A DNA stretch of 64,000 nt from Herbihabitans rhizosphaerae (GCF_004216555.1 NZ_SGWQ01000002.1:465219-529218); one strand, 5' to 3'. Positions 17,789 to 26,710 are shown, numbered from the stretch's first letter. A program made the numbers and translations. The notes: generated by a model from the letters alone, not told the origin.

Positions 17789-18183
17789 GCTGATATCCCT
17801 TGCTGTGCGGGCACTTCGTGCTGGACGTGGTAGTTGTCGACGTCGAACGATCTGGTGCGCCGGCGGTACTCGGACATCAGGCCGGGCCAGTTGTTGGTGA
17901 CCTTGCCGCCGTGTGTGTACCAACTGGTGCACCCGCCGGTGGCCCACACCGAGGTGGACAGCCGCCGCCGCGTCTCGGCGCGGAACTCGTCGTAGGCGCG
18001 GGGGCGGACCTCCATGCCCAGGTACGCGCCCGGCTCGCCGGCCACAGTGGACATGCTGAGCGCCGGAAAGTAGTTGCTGGACAACAGGATTCGCTTGCAT
18101 CCCATGGTGTAATCGGGCGTGAGCTTGCGGCGCAGCTCGGCCAGGTCGGGCGGTTGGACATCCGCGTCACCTCCGCTCGGGGT
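17785..18183 (-). pseudogene. Remnant of a flavin-containing (Baeyer-Villiger type) monooxygenase
   Basis: An open stretch of 132 codons after an in-frame stop (18184-18186) carries two separate pieces of an FMO/BVMO. First comes the middle segment PPDLAELRRKLTPDYTMGCK with RILLSSNYFPAL. It is joined directly to the extreme C-terminal segment VRPRAYDEFRAETRRRL, then GGCTSWY, WPGLMSEYRRRT and FDVDNYH. The N-terminal FAD-binding half and about 200 residues between the two pieces are missing, so no activity is possible. The join falls at a variant of the 13-bp palindrome (18040-18052). The remnant still overlaps the SDR start by four bases, so it marks the former first gene of the operon. Confidence 0.85.
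18040..18052. repeat. Variant palindrome (GGCCACAGTGGAC) at the monooxygenase deletion scar
   Basis: Differs from GTCCACAGTGGAC in two outer bases. It lies just where the two monooxygenase fragments are joined. Confidence 0.5.
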
Positions 18184-18274
18184 TCATCTGACGTTACGGC
18201 TGGTCCACCAAGTGCACCAAGCGACTGGAGGCCACAAACTTGCGAATTTCGGCCACACCGGCCACGATCGAGCG

Positions 18275-19300
18275 ATGAGCGACAGGTGGGCGGACCGGCT
18301 GCGGATGCCGCGCACCTGCACGAGCGCCGCGTTGCTCACGGAGCTCGCCGGCGAACACGGCGTCCCGGCCCGCGTGTGTCTGCGTGGCACCGGCATCACC
18401 GAGGCGATGCTGCGTGATCCGAATTCGGAGATCGTCGCGCGCCAGGAGCTGCGACTACTGGAGAACCTCGTGGCCGAACTCGGCCACGTGCCCGCACTCG
18501 GGCTCACCGCAGGCCAGCGGTATCACGCCACCACGCACGGCGTGTGGGGCTTCGCGGTGATCAGCAGCCCGACCGTGGGCGCGGCGTTGGACGTCGCGGT
18601 GCGGTACTTCGAGCTGTCGTTCTCCTTCGCCGACATCCGCAAGGAGGACATCGGCGACGGTATCCGGTTGGTGCTGGACGACTCCTGGCTGCCAGAGGAC
18701 GTTCGCCGTTTCCACACCGAGCGGGATGTCGCCGGTGTGGCCACGATCCAGCGTGATCTGCTGAACGTGACCCTGCCGCTGCGCGAGTTCGAGGTGGCAC
18801 TGCCCGAGCCGGCCTACGCCGACAGGTACACCGAGTTGGTCGGCACCACACCGCGGTTCAGCGCCGCGATCACGTCGATCACAGTTGATCGTGCGGTGCT
18901 CGATCTGCCGCTGCCACAAGCGAATCCGCACACCGCCGAGGTTTGCGCGGCCCAGTGCGCGGACCTGTTGCAGCGTCGCAAGCAGCGGCTCGGCACATCC
19001 GGCCAGGTGCGGGATCTGCTGTTGCGTCGCAGGGGAGTGGCCGAGCAGGAGGAGATCGCCGCCGAACTGCACCTGAGCGTGCGCACGTTGCGTCGCAGGC
19101 TGGCCGACGAGGGCACGTCTTATCGGGAGTTGGCCGCCGAGACCGCGACGATGCTCGCCGAGGAGTTGCTCGGGGCGGGTCTGTCGGTGGAGGACGTGGC
19201 CCATCGGCTCGGCTACTCCACGGCGTCGGCCTTCACGCATGCTTTCAAGCGGCACAAGGACATCACGCCCGGCCGGTACGCGCGGGCCGGCCGTCAGTAG
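18275..19300 (+). CDS. AraC-family transcriptional regulator
   Basis: A 341-residue regulator. An N-terminal ligand-binding domain of the arabinose-binding/OruR type occupies residues 20-200 (LLTELAGEHGVPARVCLRGTGI). A C-terminal AraC double helix-turn-helix spans about residues 240-338 (EEIAAELHLSVRTLRRRLADEG and AHRLGYSTASAFTHAFKRHKDI). I chose ATG at 18275 because upstream in-frame sequence is not protein-like. It is divergent from the monooxygenase-SDR-ALDH-ligase operon across about 90 bases and is its likely activator. Confidence 0.92.
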   Translation: MSDRWADRLRMPRTCTSAALLTELAGEHGVPARVCLRGTGITEAMLRDPNSEIVARQELRLLENLVAELGHVPALGLTAGQRYHATTHGVWGFAVISSPTVGAALDVAVRYFELSFSFADIRKEDIGDGIRLVLDDSWLPEDVRRFHTERDVAGVATIQRDLLNVTLPLREFEVALPEPAYADRYTELVGTTPRFSAAITSITVDRAVLDLPLPQANPHTAEVCAAQCADLLQRRKQRLGTSGQVRDLLLRRRGVAEQEEIAAELHLSVRTLRRRLADEGTSYRELAAETATMLAEELLGAGLSVEDVAHRLGYSTASAFTHAFKRHKDITPGRYARAGRQ

Positions 19301-20465
19301 GGCGGTGGGTCTGGGTCTGCGATGGGTTGGGCTCGGACGGTTGTTTTGTGTCCGAGTGGGCTGCGGGTGATGACGGTGTCGGGGTGGGGTTGTTCGACGT
19401 GCCAGCCGGGTTTCTCTTTGCAGAGGTTGTGGCGTTCGCAGCGTGGGTTGAGGTTGCACAGGCAGGTGCGGCCGTGGTCGGTGTGGCGGAGGGTGTGATC
19501 GATGTGGCATCGGGTGGCTGGTCTGTCGCATCCGGGGTGGGTGCATCTGCGGAATCGCAGTCGCACGTTTTCGGCCATCGTGGCGGGTGGATAGCGTTTC
19601 CTGCCGACGTCGGTGATCATCCCGGTCGGTGGGTCGTAGAGTATTCGTCCCAGGTGGATTTCTGGTCGGCCGCGAGTTCCCGCACGACTTGCGCGGGGAG
19701 TATGTCGACGCCGAAGAGTTCACCCGGCTTGTCGTCCACACCCAACAGCGTGGTGTGCGGCACGGTCACCCACACAATCGTATCGAGACTGCGCGCGTCG
19801 CCCTGTTGCTTCAACCGGCGGGCGTGCTGGTCGATCCGCACATACGCCGGATACAGCTGCTCGACCGGTCCCCGGATACCGAGGAAGGCCTCCCCGTCCT
19901 CGTCCTGCGTGAAGGTGACACACCGATCCTTGCGCCGCGCCAACCGGCGCTGCTCCGCGCCGTCGGGGTCAACCTTGTTCACCCAGTAGCGCACCTTGCG
20001 CTGAAACCGGGTGTAGTAGACCGGCGCATCCACCAACACCGCGGCCTCCACCCGGGCGGCGTCCTCATCCGACAACGGCCGGGTCACCTCATACATCGCC
20101 CGAGCCTTCGCCCAATCAATCACACCCCGCCCCAACGCGGACAGGGTCTGCGGCAGCCGGGTCACCAACGCCTCAGCCATCACCACCTGATGCGAAGCAT
20201 GCCCCGGTGCCCACTTCAACGCCTGCCCGATCTCCTCAGACACATTCTCCACCCCACCCCGCAACTGGTTGTACCGAGCGAGTAGCCGAACCTCATCAGC
20301 GCACAACGCCGCTTTGTCCCGCTGAACACTTTCCAACTCCGCTACCGTGCTCGCCTCATCAGCACTAAACGGCCCATCCGAGAAGTCAAATTCAGGCTCG
20401 CCAAATACCCGAGGCGCGGCTTCAAGAACCGCGTCCCAAGACATTTCCTCACCTATTATCAACAC
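19294..20465 (-). pseudogene. DUF222/HNH endonuclease (13E12-type repeat family), frameshifted
   Basis: Two abutting frames together make one DUF222-HNH protein. The 5' part (20465 down to 19617, 282 residues) holds the helical DUF222 region. The 3' part (from about 19650 to 19294) holds the HNH nuclease: HPGCDRPATRCHIDH, CLCNLNPRC and ERHN. The frame breaks near 19645-19650: after TGGGAC the expected reading ILYDPPTGMITDVGRKRY is one base out, as if a single C were lost from GACCGAATA. Without frameshifting, the nuclease domain is not made. The second His of the usual HH pair is Asn. Such genes are multicopy and seemingly mobile in actinobacteria. It overlaps the end of the AraC gene by seven bases. 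Confidence 0.8.
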
Positions 20466-20615
20466 ACCACAATTCTACCGGACTATCCACGAAAAGGGCG
20501 TCCCCCATTCCGGTGGCAAGCTGGTCGCCCTGACACCTCCACGCGGAACAACCACAAGAGGGCGACCAGCGCGGCAGCCAAAACGCACAAAGCGCACCAA
20601 AGAACGCAGATCACC

Positions 20616-21080
20616 TCAAGAGCCGTGTGTCCGCAGTTGGTACAACCCCTCAGTAGTAGCCACAACCGTCCCCTCGGCATCCACAATCTCCGCCACCAGC
20701 GTGAAGTCCGCCTTACCGTGAGCGTCCGCCGCCGCCGTGATCGCCGAAACCGCCTCTGGAGCCAACGACGTACTAGCCCGAACCGTCGACCGCGCCGGCC
20801 GCCGAAAGTTGATCCGCAGATCCTTCACCAGCGGAAAGTACTTCGCACTGTCGAACGTCGTGATGCCGATCGCCCCACCGAGCACCTCAGCGACCGTGAA
20901 CAACACACCCGCGTACATCACGCCGAAGTGATTTCCGTTGTCCTCGAACGGAACCTCAGCCGCCGCGAACCCCGGCCGCACCTCCACGAAGCGCACGCCC
21001 ATCCGGTGCACCACCGGGATCGCGTGCTGGATCCCGAGGTTGGCCATCTGCAACGGATCCGGCATTTCGGTGTCGGTCAT
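20616..21080 (-). CDS. Hotdog-fold thioesterase (PaaI/YiiD/DUF4442 type)
   Basis: A 154-residue single hotdog domain. The segment GNHFGVMYAGVLFTVAEVLGG has the shape of the PaaI-like HGG/active-site helix region, with Asn/His at the turn. It would hydrolyse acyl-CoA and free CoA. Its start overlaps the acyl-CoA dehydrogenase stop by four bases (ATGA), so it is the last gene of the beta-oxidation operon. The exact subfamily is uncertain because hotdog domains diverge quickly. Confidence 0.8.
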   Translation of the reverse strand: MTDTEMPDPLQMANLGIQHAIPVVHRMGVRFVEVRPGFAAAEVPFEDNGNHFGVMYAGVLFTVAEVLGGAIGITTFDSAKYFPLVKDLRINFRRPARSTVRASTSLAPEAVSAITAAADAHGKADFTLVAEIVDAEGTVVATTEGLYQLRTHGS

Positions 21081-22330
21081 TGCCCGAGCAGTCCCTTCGC
21101 CGTCTGGGTGATCTGGACTTCGTTCGAGCCCGCGTAGATCATCAACGATTTCGCGTCACGCGCGAGTTGCTCGACACGGTACTCCGACATGTATCCGTTG
21201 CCGCCGAACAACTGTACGGCGTCCATCGCGACCTCGGTGGCCGTCTCCGAGGAGTACCACTTGATCGCCGACGCCTCGGCCAGCGTCGGCATCTTCCCGG
21301 CACGGGCCCGCTCGATCGTGTTGAACACCATGTTCTGCACGTTGATCCGCGCCACCTCCATCTTGGCCAGCTTGAGCTGGATCAGCTGGAAGTCGGCGAT
21401 CGGCTTGCCCCACAATTCGCGCTGCTTGGCGTACTCGACGCACAGCCGCTGACACTCGTTGATCACGCCGAGGGCCATCGCCGCCACGCCGACCCGCTCG
21501 GTGACGAACCCCTGCTTGGCGCTGTCCCGGCCGTCGCCGCCCTTGTGCTCCTCGGTCTCGCCGAGCAGCCGATCGCGGCCGAGCTTCACGTTGTCGAAGA
21601 ACAGCTCGCCGGTCGGGGAGGAGTGCAGGCCCATCTTGCGCATCGGCTTGGACTGGACGAAGCCGTCCATTCCCTTGTCCAGCACGAAAAGGAGCACCTT
21701 GCGGTCACGCTGCGGGGTGCCGTCGCCTTCGTCCAGCTTGGCGTACACGACGGTCGTGTCGGCGTACGGGCCGTTGGTGATGAACGTCTTCTGTCCATTG
21801 AGGACATACCCGTCACCGTCGCGCCGGACCGTGGACTTCATGCCGCCGAACGCGTCGGACCCGGAGTCCGGCTCGGTCAGCGCCCACGCGGCCACCTTCT
21901 CCATGGTGACAAGCTCGGGGAGCCACCTTTCCTTCTGTGCCAGCGTTCCGCGCGCCAGAATGGTCGCCGCGCCGAGGCCCATCGAGACACCCATCGCGGC
22001 GAGCATGCCCATCGACACGCCGCACAGCTCGCTGCACAGGATCACGCCCAGCGACTCCTGGCCACCCGCGCCGAGCAGGCTCGTGCTCCCACGTTCCTTC
22101 GCGGACGATTGCTCGCCGGACTCTTCGCGAGCGCGCTGCTTGTCCAGGATCTTCTTGAGCGTGTCACTGGCCAGCGCGTCGATGCCGAACGCGGCGAACA
22201 GCTTGCGCAGCAGCTCGTACGGAGGCAGGTCGCCGTGCTCCAGCTCGTCGACGTGCGGCCGGATCTCCTTGCCGATGAACTCGCGGATGGCCGCGCGCAC
22301 CATCTCGTCGGTCTCGGACCACTCGAACAC
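21077..22330 (-). CDS. Acyl-CoA dehydrogenase
   Basis: A 417-residue flavoprotein that introduces the alpha-beta double bond into an acyl-CoA. I chose GTG at 22330, two bases after the SDR stop. The FAD/substrate signatures are AWALTEPDSGSDAFGGMKS and KTFITNGPYAD, and the C-terminal LFGGNGYMSEYRVEQLARDAK. Where short- and medium-chain enzymes carry the catalytic glutamate (Y-E-G), this protein has YAGSNEVQ. The base, if present, must then lie elsewhere, as in isovaleryl- or long-chain-type enzymes. A charged insert of about 30 residues (DKQRAREESGEQSSAKERG) near residue 70 is unusual. Confidence 0.92.
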   Translation of the reverse strand: MFEWSETDEMVRAAIREFIGKEIRPHVDELEHGDLPPYELLRKLFAAFGIDALASDTLKKILDKQRAREESGEQSSAKERGSTSLLGAGGQESLGVILCSELCGVSMGMLAAMGVSMGLGAATILARGTLAQKERWLPELVTMEKVAAWALTEPDSGSDAFGGMKSTVRRDGDGYVLNGQKTFITNGPYADTTVVYAKLDEGDGTPQRDRKVLLFVLDKGMDGFVQSKPMRKMGLHSSPTGELFFDNVKLGRDRLLGETEEHKGGDGRDSAKQGFVTERVGVAAMALGVINECQRLCVEYAKQRELWGKPIADFQLIQLKLAKMEVARINVQNMVFNTIERARAGKMPTLAEASAIKWYSSETATEVAMDAVQLFGGNGYMSEYRVEQLARDAKSLMIYAGSNEVQITQTAKGLLGQ

Positions 22331-22332
22331 GG

Positions 22333-23205
22333 TCAGCCTCCCAGCTTGGTGGCGATGTCGTCGATCAGCCACGGGCCGTCGGTCTCGTGGGTCTTGGCCA
22401 CGTTCCAGCCGGCCAGCTCCTGGATCGCGCCGCCCTGCACGGCGAACACCTTGCCGGTGACGGAGCACTTCTCCGTCGCCAGGTACGCCACGATCGGCGA
22501 GATGTGCTCCGGCGCGAACGGGTCGAACTCGCCCTCCGGCACCTCGGCGGCGAAGAACGCGCCCATGCCCGGGGTGGCCAGGGTGAGCCGGGTCCGCGCG
22601 ATCGGCGCGATCGCGTTCACCCGCACGCCGTAGCGCTCCAGCTCCTCGGCCGCGACCAGGGTCAGTGCCGCGATGCCCGCCTTGGCCGCGCCGTAGTTGG
22701 CCTGGCCGGCGTTGGGCAGCGTGGTGCCGGACGCCGAGGCGGTGTTGATCACCGAGCCGGCGACCTGCTCACCGGCCTTGGAGCGCGCCTTCCAGTAGGC
22801 GGCCGCGTGGTGCAGCACGGCGGCGTGCCCCTTGAGGTGCACGGCGATCACACTGTCCCACTGCGACTCGTCGAGGCCGGCGATGAACGCGTCACGCAGG
22901 ATGCCCGCGTTGTTCACCACCACGTCGAGCCGGCCGAACTCGTCGACCGCTTGCCGCACAAGGCTTTCGGCGCCGGCCCAGTCCGCCACGTTGCCGGTGT
23001 TGGCCACCGCCTTGCCGCCGGCGGCGGTGATCTCGTCGGCCACCTGTTGCGCCGGCCCGGCGTCGGAGCCGGATCCGTCGTTCGCGCCGCCGAGGTCGTT
23101 CACCACCACGCTGGCACCCTCACGGGCGAACAGCAGCGCGTGCTCGCGCCCGATCCCTCGGCCGGCTCCGGTGACGACGGCGACCCGCCCGTCCAGTGCA
23201 CCCAT
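22333..23205 (-). CDS. SDR 3-hydroxyacyl-CoA dehydrogenase-like protein
   Basis: A 290-residue SDR resembling the dehydrogenase domain of peroxisomal multifunctional enzyme type 2 (HSD17B4) and the steroid/lipid SDRs of mycobacteria. Motifs are TGAGRGIGREHALLFA (NAD-binding), VVNNAGILRD, and ANYGAAKAGI (catalytic Tyr, Lys). The long loop NDLGGANDGSGSDAGPAQQV is typical of the group. It would oxidise a 3-hydroxyacyl-CoA to the 3-keto form cleaved by the thiolase of the same operon. The start overlaps the MaoC stop (TGATG). A palindrome copy lies just upstream at 23292. Confidence 0.9.
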   Translation of the reverse strand: MGALDGRVAVVTGAGRGIGREHALLFAREGASVVVNDLGGANDGSGSDAGPAQQVADEITAAGGKAVANTGNVADWAGAESLVRQAVDEFGRLDVVVNNAGILRDAFIAGLDESQWDSVIAVHLKGHAAVLHHAAAYWKARSKAGEQVAGSVINTASASGTTLPNAGQANYGAAKAGIAALTLVAAEELERYGVRVNAIAPIARTRLTLATPGMGAFFAAEVPEGEFDPFAPEHISPIVAYLATEKCSVTGKVFAVQGGAIQELAGWNVAKTHETDGPWLIDDIATKLGG

Positions 23206-24065
23206 CAGTCAGTCTCCTTGATCTCCGCGAGCCCGTCCTTGACGACCACCTCGCCGTCCGCGGTGGTCTCGTACGCGTAGCTGGTCACACCGTCCACTGT
23301 GGACTTCCGCCATATGGTCGTGGTGATGTCCTGACCGGGAAGCACCGGCTTGGCGAACCGGACGGCCAGCCGCCGCAGTCGGTCCACATCGGACCCGCCG
23401 GCCTCGGTGAGCACCGCCCACGCGGTGAACGCCATGGTGCACAGGCCGTGCGCGATGATCCCGGGCAAGCCCATCTGCTTGGCGAACTCGGCGTCCAGGT
23501 GGATCGGCATCGGGTCACCGGCGGCCGGGCCGTAGCGGAACGTCTGGTCGTCGTCCACGTGCTGCACGACCTTGGCCACCGGCGGCGAGTCGCGCAGCGC
23601 CTCGTCGAACTTGTGCCCAGGGGCCAGTTCGCCCTGCGTGTCACCGTTGTCGAACCCGCGCACGAAGAACGTCACGTACTGCTCGTTGACCAGTTCGCCG
23701 TGCTGGTCGCGGGTCTCCAGGTAGACGCACGCGCGGGTGCCGTTCTGCAGTCCCTCCCAGCCGGTCATCCGGCCCTTGGCGGCCAGCTGATCGCCGGGCC
23801 TGATCGGCCGGTGGAACCGGAAGTCCTGCTCGCCGTGCAGGATCTTGCCGACCAGCGACATCGGCACCACCTCGAGCGCCGGCTCCATCAGCGACTGGAA
23901 CACCGGCACGATCGCGAACACCGGGTTGGCCGCCTCACCGGCCCGGTGCCGCTCGATCGGATCGTTGGTGGCCTCGGCGTACTCGACGAGTCGCTCGCGG
24001 GTCACCTCGAACCGCGTCTCGTCGGTCCACTTGTCCAGCCCTGCCGGGTCAAACTTCTCAGTCAC
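23205..24065 (-). CDS. MaoC-type enoyl-CoA hydratase, double hotdog
   Basis: A 286-residue protein with an N-terminal FAS1-like dehydratase hotdog (residues 1-140) and a C-terminal MaoC hotdog. The second carries the hydratase signature (GDPMPIHLDAEFAKQMGLPG, then IAHGLCTMAFTAWAV) with its Asp/His pair. It adds water across 2-enoyl-CoA to give the 3-hydroxy form. The start is GTG at 24065, overlapping the SRPBCC stop by four bases (GTGA). The double-hotdog layout is common for bulky substrates such as steroid or branched-chain CoA esters. Confidence 0.9.
   Translation of the reverse strand: MTEKFDPAGLDKWTDETRFEVTRERLVEYAEATNDPIERHRAGEAANPVFAIVPVFQSLMEPALEVVPMSLVGKILHGEQDFRFHRPIRPGDQLAAKGRMTGWEGLQNGTRACVYLETRDQHGELVNEQYVTFFVRGFDNGDTQGELAPGHKFDEALRDSPPVAKVVQHVDDDQTFRYGPAAGDPMPIHLDAEFAKQMGLPGIIAHGLCTMAFTAWAVLTEAGGSDVDRLRRLAVRFAKPVLPGQDITTTIWRKSTVDGVTSYAYETTADGEVVVKDGLAEIKETD
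23292..23304. repeat. 13-bp palindrome GTCCACTGTGGAC, copy 6
   Basis: Exact copy within the 3' part of the MaoC gene, encoding STVDG on the gene strand. Confidence 0.85.
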
Positions 24066-24490
24066 AGCAGCGCCTTGAACTGCTCGATGGACTTGTCCAG
24101 CTCGGCCTGGCCCTGCTTCTCGATCGCCTTGCCGAGCGCGCCGACGATCATCGCGCCCTCGAACTCGGTGGACAGATCCAGCTTGGAGCCCTCGCCGGCG
24201 GCCTCGACGGAGATCCGGATGGACACCTTCACGCCGGCCATGCCGGTACCGGAGATCGCCAGCGCCTTCGGCTTCTCGTACTCGTCCACGGTCCACTCGA
24301 TCGTGTTGGGCATGCCCATCATCGAGATGACCTCGGTGAACTTCGCGCCGGTGGACAGCTCGGCGGGCAGCTCGCTCTTGAACTTCACGTGCAGGGTGAG
24401 CCACTTCTCGAAGCTGTTCGGGTCGCCGGCGACCTCGAACACCTTGTCCGGGGCGGCGGGCAACTCGACGGAGGTACTGATCTGTCCCAT
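24062..24490 (-). CDS. SRPBCC/START-like lipid-binding protein
   Basis: A 142-residue single SRPBCC domain (polyketide cyclase/START fold). The N-terminal ISTSVELPAAPDKVFEVAGD and FEKWLTLHVKF patterns are typical, and the C-terminal long helix is GALGKAIEKQGQAELDKSIEQF. These domains enclose hydrophobic ligands. Sitting between thiolase and hydratase, it may carry or shield an acyl-CoA or sterol-like substrate. No catalytic residues are evident. Confidence 0.85.
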   Translation of the reverse strand: MGQISTSVELPAAPDKVFEVAGDPNSFEKWLTLHVKFKSELPAELSTGAKFTEVISMMGMPNTIEWTVDEYEKPKALAISGTGMAGVKVSIRISVEAAGEGSKLDLSTEFEGAMIVGALGKAIEKQGQAELDKSIEQFKALL

Positions 24491-24508
24491 GAGGATTCTC
24501 CTTACGTG

Positions 24509-25699
24509 TCAACGGTTTGCGTGCTGGTAGGCGGTGATCACGCAGGCCCCGCCGAGGCCGAGGTTGTGCTGCAGTGCGGCGGTGACGTTCTCGACCTGAC
24601 GCTTGTCCGCGGCGCCGCGCAGCTGCCAGGTCAGCTCGGCGCACTGGGCGAATCCGGTGGCGCCGAGCGGGTGGCCCTTGGAGATCAACCCGCCGGACGG
24701 GTTCACCACCCACTTGCCGCCGTAGGTGGTCTCGTTCGCGTCGACCAGCTTGCCGCCCTCGCCCTCGGCGCACAGGCCGAGCGCCTCGTAGGTGAGCAAC
24801 TCGTTGGTGGAGAAGCAGTCGTGCAGCTCGATGACCTGGAAGTCCTCCGGCCCGAGGCCGCTCTGTTCGTAGACGCGCTGCGCGCCCTGCTTGGCCATGT
24901 CGAAGCCGACGATGCTCTTCGCGGTGCCGTCGAACGTGGACTGGAAGTCGGTGGTCATCGCCTGGCCGACGATCTCCACCGCGCGGTCGGCGAGCCCGTG
25001 CTTGTCCACAAAGGACTCACTGGCCAGGATCGCCGCACCGGAGCCGTCCGAGGTGGGGGAGCACTGCAGCTTGGTCAGCGGCGCGTACACCTCGCGCGAG
25101 TCGAGAATGTCCTGGAGCGTGTACTCCTCCTGGAACTGCGCGTACGGGTTGTTCACCGAGTGCTTGTGGTTCTTGTAGCCGATCTTGGCGAACTGCTCGT
25201 CGGTGGTGCCGTACTTCTCCTGGTGCTCGCGCCCGGCCGCGCCGAACATCCACGGTGCCGGCGGGAAGCGCACCTCGGAGATCTCGGCGAGCGCCTGGAT
25301 GTGCTTCATCATCGGCTGCTCGCGATCGTCGAAGACGGAACCGAGCGAACCGGGCTGCATCTTCTCGAACCCGAGGCCGAGCGCGCAGTCGGCCAGGCCG
25401 CCGCGGATCGCTTGTGCGGCAAGGTAAAGCGCGGTCGAGCCGGTCGAGCAGTTGTTGTTCACGTTGACCACGGGGATGCCGGTCATGCCCAGCTCGTAGA
25501 CCGCGCGCTGGCCGGATGTCGACTCGCCGTAGACGTAGCCGACGTAGGCCTGCTCGACCAGGTCGTAGGAGATCCCGGCGTCCTCGAGCGCCTTGGTGCC
25601 CGACTCGCGGGCCATCTCGGGGTAGTCCCAGCCTTCACGGCGGCCGGGCTTCTCGAACTTCGTCATCCCGACGCCGACGACGTACACCTTCTGCGCCAC
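24509..25699 (-). CDS. SCP-x-type thiolase (lipid-transfer protein)
   Basis: A 396-residue thiolase of the sterol-carrier-protein-x group, which cleaves 3-ketoacyl-CoA with branched or steroid side chains. The acyl-accepting cysteine is C84 in [16 protein letters not shown]; the C-terminal half has [15 protein letters not shown] and [13 protein letters not shown] with the catalytic histidine, and [12 protein letters not shown] at the end. The start is GTG at 25699, eight bases after GAGGAGG. It is the first gene of a six-gene operon, behind the promoter at 25735-25763. It lacks the SCP2 domain fused in animals; the SRPBCC gene just downstream may substitute as lipid binder. Confidence 0.92.
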   Translation of the reverse strand: MAQKVYVVGVGMTKFEKPGRREGWDYPEMARESGTKALEDAGISYDLVEQAYVGYVYGESTSGQRAVYELGMTGIPVVNVNNNCSTGSTALYLAAQAIRGGLADCALGLGFEKMQPGSLGSVFDDREQPMMKHIQALAEISEVRFPPAPWMFGAAGREHQEKYGTTDEQFAKIGYKNHKHSVNNPYAQFQEEYTLQDILDSREVYAPLTKLQCSPTSDGSGAAILASESFVDKHGLADRAVEIVGQAMTTDFQSTFDGTAKSIVGFDMAKQGAQRVYEQSGLGPEDFQVIELHDCFSTNELLTYEALGLCAEGEGGKLVDANETTYGGKWVVNPSGGLISKGHPLGATGFAQCAELTWQLRGAADKRQVENVTAALQHNLGLGGACVITAYQHANR

Positions 25700-25722
25700 C
25701 GCTGGCCTCCTCGCAACTGACT

Positions 25723-25763
25723 ACGGGTGTCATCACAGTAGGAGTGAGGACGGGTGTCGTCAA
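25723..25763 (-). promoter_or_regulatory. Promoter and repeated operator of the beta-oxidation operon
   Basis: Reading leftward, TTGACG (25763-25758), a 17-base spacer and TACTGT (25740-25735) form a good sigma-A promoter. Two copies of ACGGGTGTCRTCA (25723-25735 and 25750-25762, one difference) overlap the -35 and directly follow the -10. The first copy also forms a TGAC-N7-GTCA dyad. Repressor binding at both would block the promoter; the TetR gene at 26711-27322 is the nearest candidate. Confidence 0.6.
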
Positions 25764-25821
25764 TCTTGGTGCACGTGTGACCTGGGGCACAACCCCATCC
25801 GGTGAGTTTTCCGCGCCGGCG

Positions 25822-26709
25822 ATGTCTACAGACCATGACAACGACACACACTCTGGAAACCGCCAGGCAGCGATCGTCTACGACGTGCACGGCCCACTGC
25901 CCACCGCCGATGGCCGCCCGCCGCTGGTCATGATCGGCCAGCCGATGGACGCCACCGGGTCCACCACTCTGGCGTCGTATTTCCCCGACCGCACGGTCAT
26001 CACCTACGACCCGCGCGGCCTCGGCCGGAGCACTCGCCAGGACGGCCGGGTGGACAGTTCGCCGACCGTCCAGGCCGCCGACGTGCACGCTGTGATCGAG
26101 GCGATCGGCGCCGGCCCGGTGGAGATGTTCGCCAGCAGCGGTGGCGCGATCACCGCGCTCGCCCTGGTCACGGCGTACCCGGACGACGTGACCACCCTGG
26201 TGGCACACGAGCCGCCGTTGAACTCGGTGTTCCCCGACGCCGAGGCGGCTACGCGCGCTCGCGCTGGCGTCCGGGACGTCTACGAGGCCAAGGGATCGAA
26301 TGCCGGTATGGCCGCCTTCATCGGGATGACCTCGTGGCAGGGCGAGTTCACCGAGGACTACTTCGCCCAGCCGGCGCCCGATCCCGCCTCGTTCGGCATG
26401 CCGAGCGAAGACGACGGCACTCGCGGCGACCCGCTGCTGTCCGACCGATCCTGGGCCGTGAGCGGCTACCAGCCCGACGTCGAGGCGTTGACAGCTGCGT
26501 CCACCCGGGTCGTGATCGCCGTGGGCGAGGAGTCAGCCGGCACGATCACCGCGCGCACGTCGGTGGCGATGGCGGAACTGCTCGGCCAGCAGGCGACCGT
26601 GTTCCCGAGTCATCACGGCGGCTTCGCCGGTCCGGAATTCGGGTATCCGGGGCAGCCAGAGGCGTTCGCGCACACCCTGCGCGCCGTGCTCGACGGACAA
26701 GCCGGCTGA
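25822..26709 (+). CDS. Alpha/beta hydrolase
   Basis: A 295-residue alpha/beta-hydrolase-fold enzyme. After the first strand (LVMIGQP) come the oxyanion-side YDPRGLGRST and a nucleophile elbow that reads FASSGGAITAL (Ser in A-S-S-G-G), then the catalytic histidine region near SHHGGFAG. The start is uncertain: ATG at 25822 opens this frame. A second ATG at 25835 in the +1 frame starts MTTTHTLETARQ, a family-like N-terminus, so a small frame change at the 5' end is possible. The gene is convergent with TetR, leaving one base between them. Confidence 0.82.
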   Translation: MSTDHDNDTHSGNRQAAIVYDVHGPLPTADGRPPLVMIGQPMDATGSTTLASYFPDRTVITYDPRGLGRSTRQDGRVDSSPTVQAADVHAVIEAIGAGPVEMFASSGGAITALALVTAYPDDVTTLVAHEPPLNSVFPDAEAATRARAGVRDVYEAKGSNAGMAAFIGMTSWQGEFTEDYFAQPAPDPASFGMPSEDDGTRGDPLLSDRSWAVSGYQPDVEALTAASTRVVIAVGEESAGTITARTSVAMAELLGQQATVFPSHHGGFAGPEFGYPGQPEAFAHTLRAVLDGQAG

Positions 26710-26710
26710 G

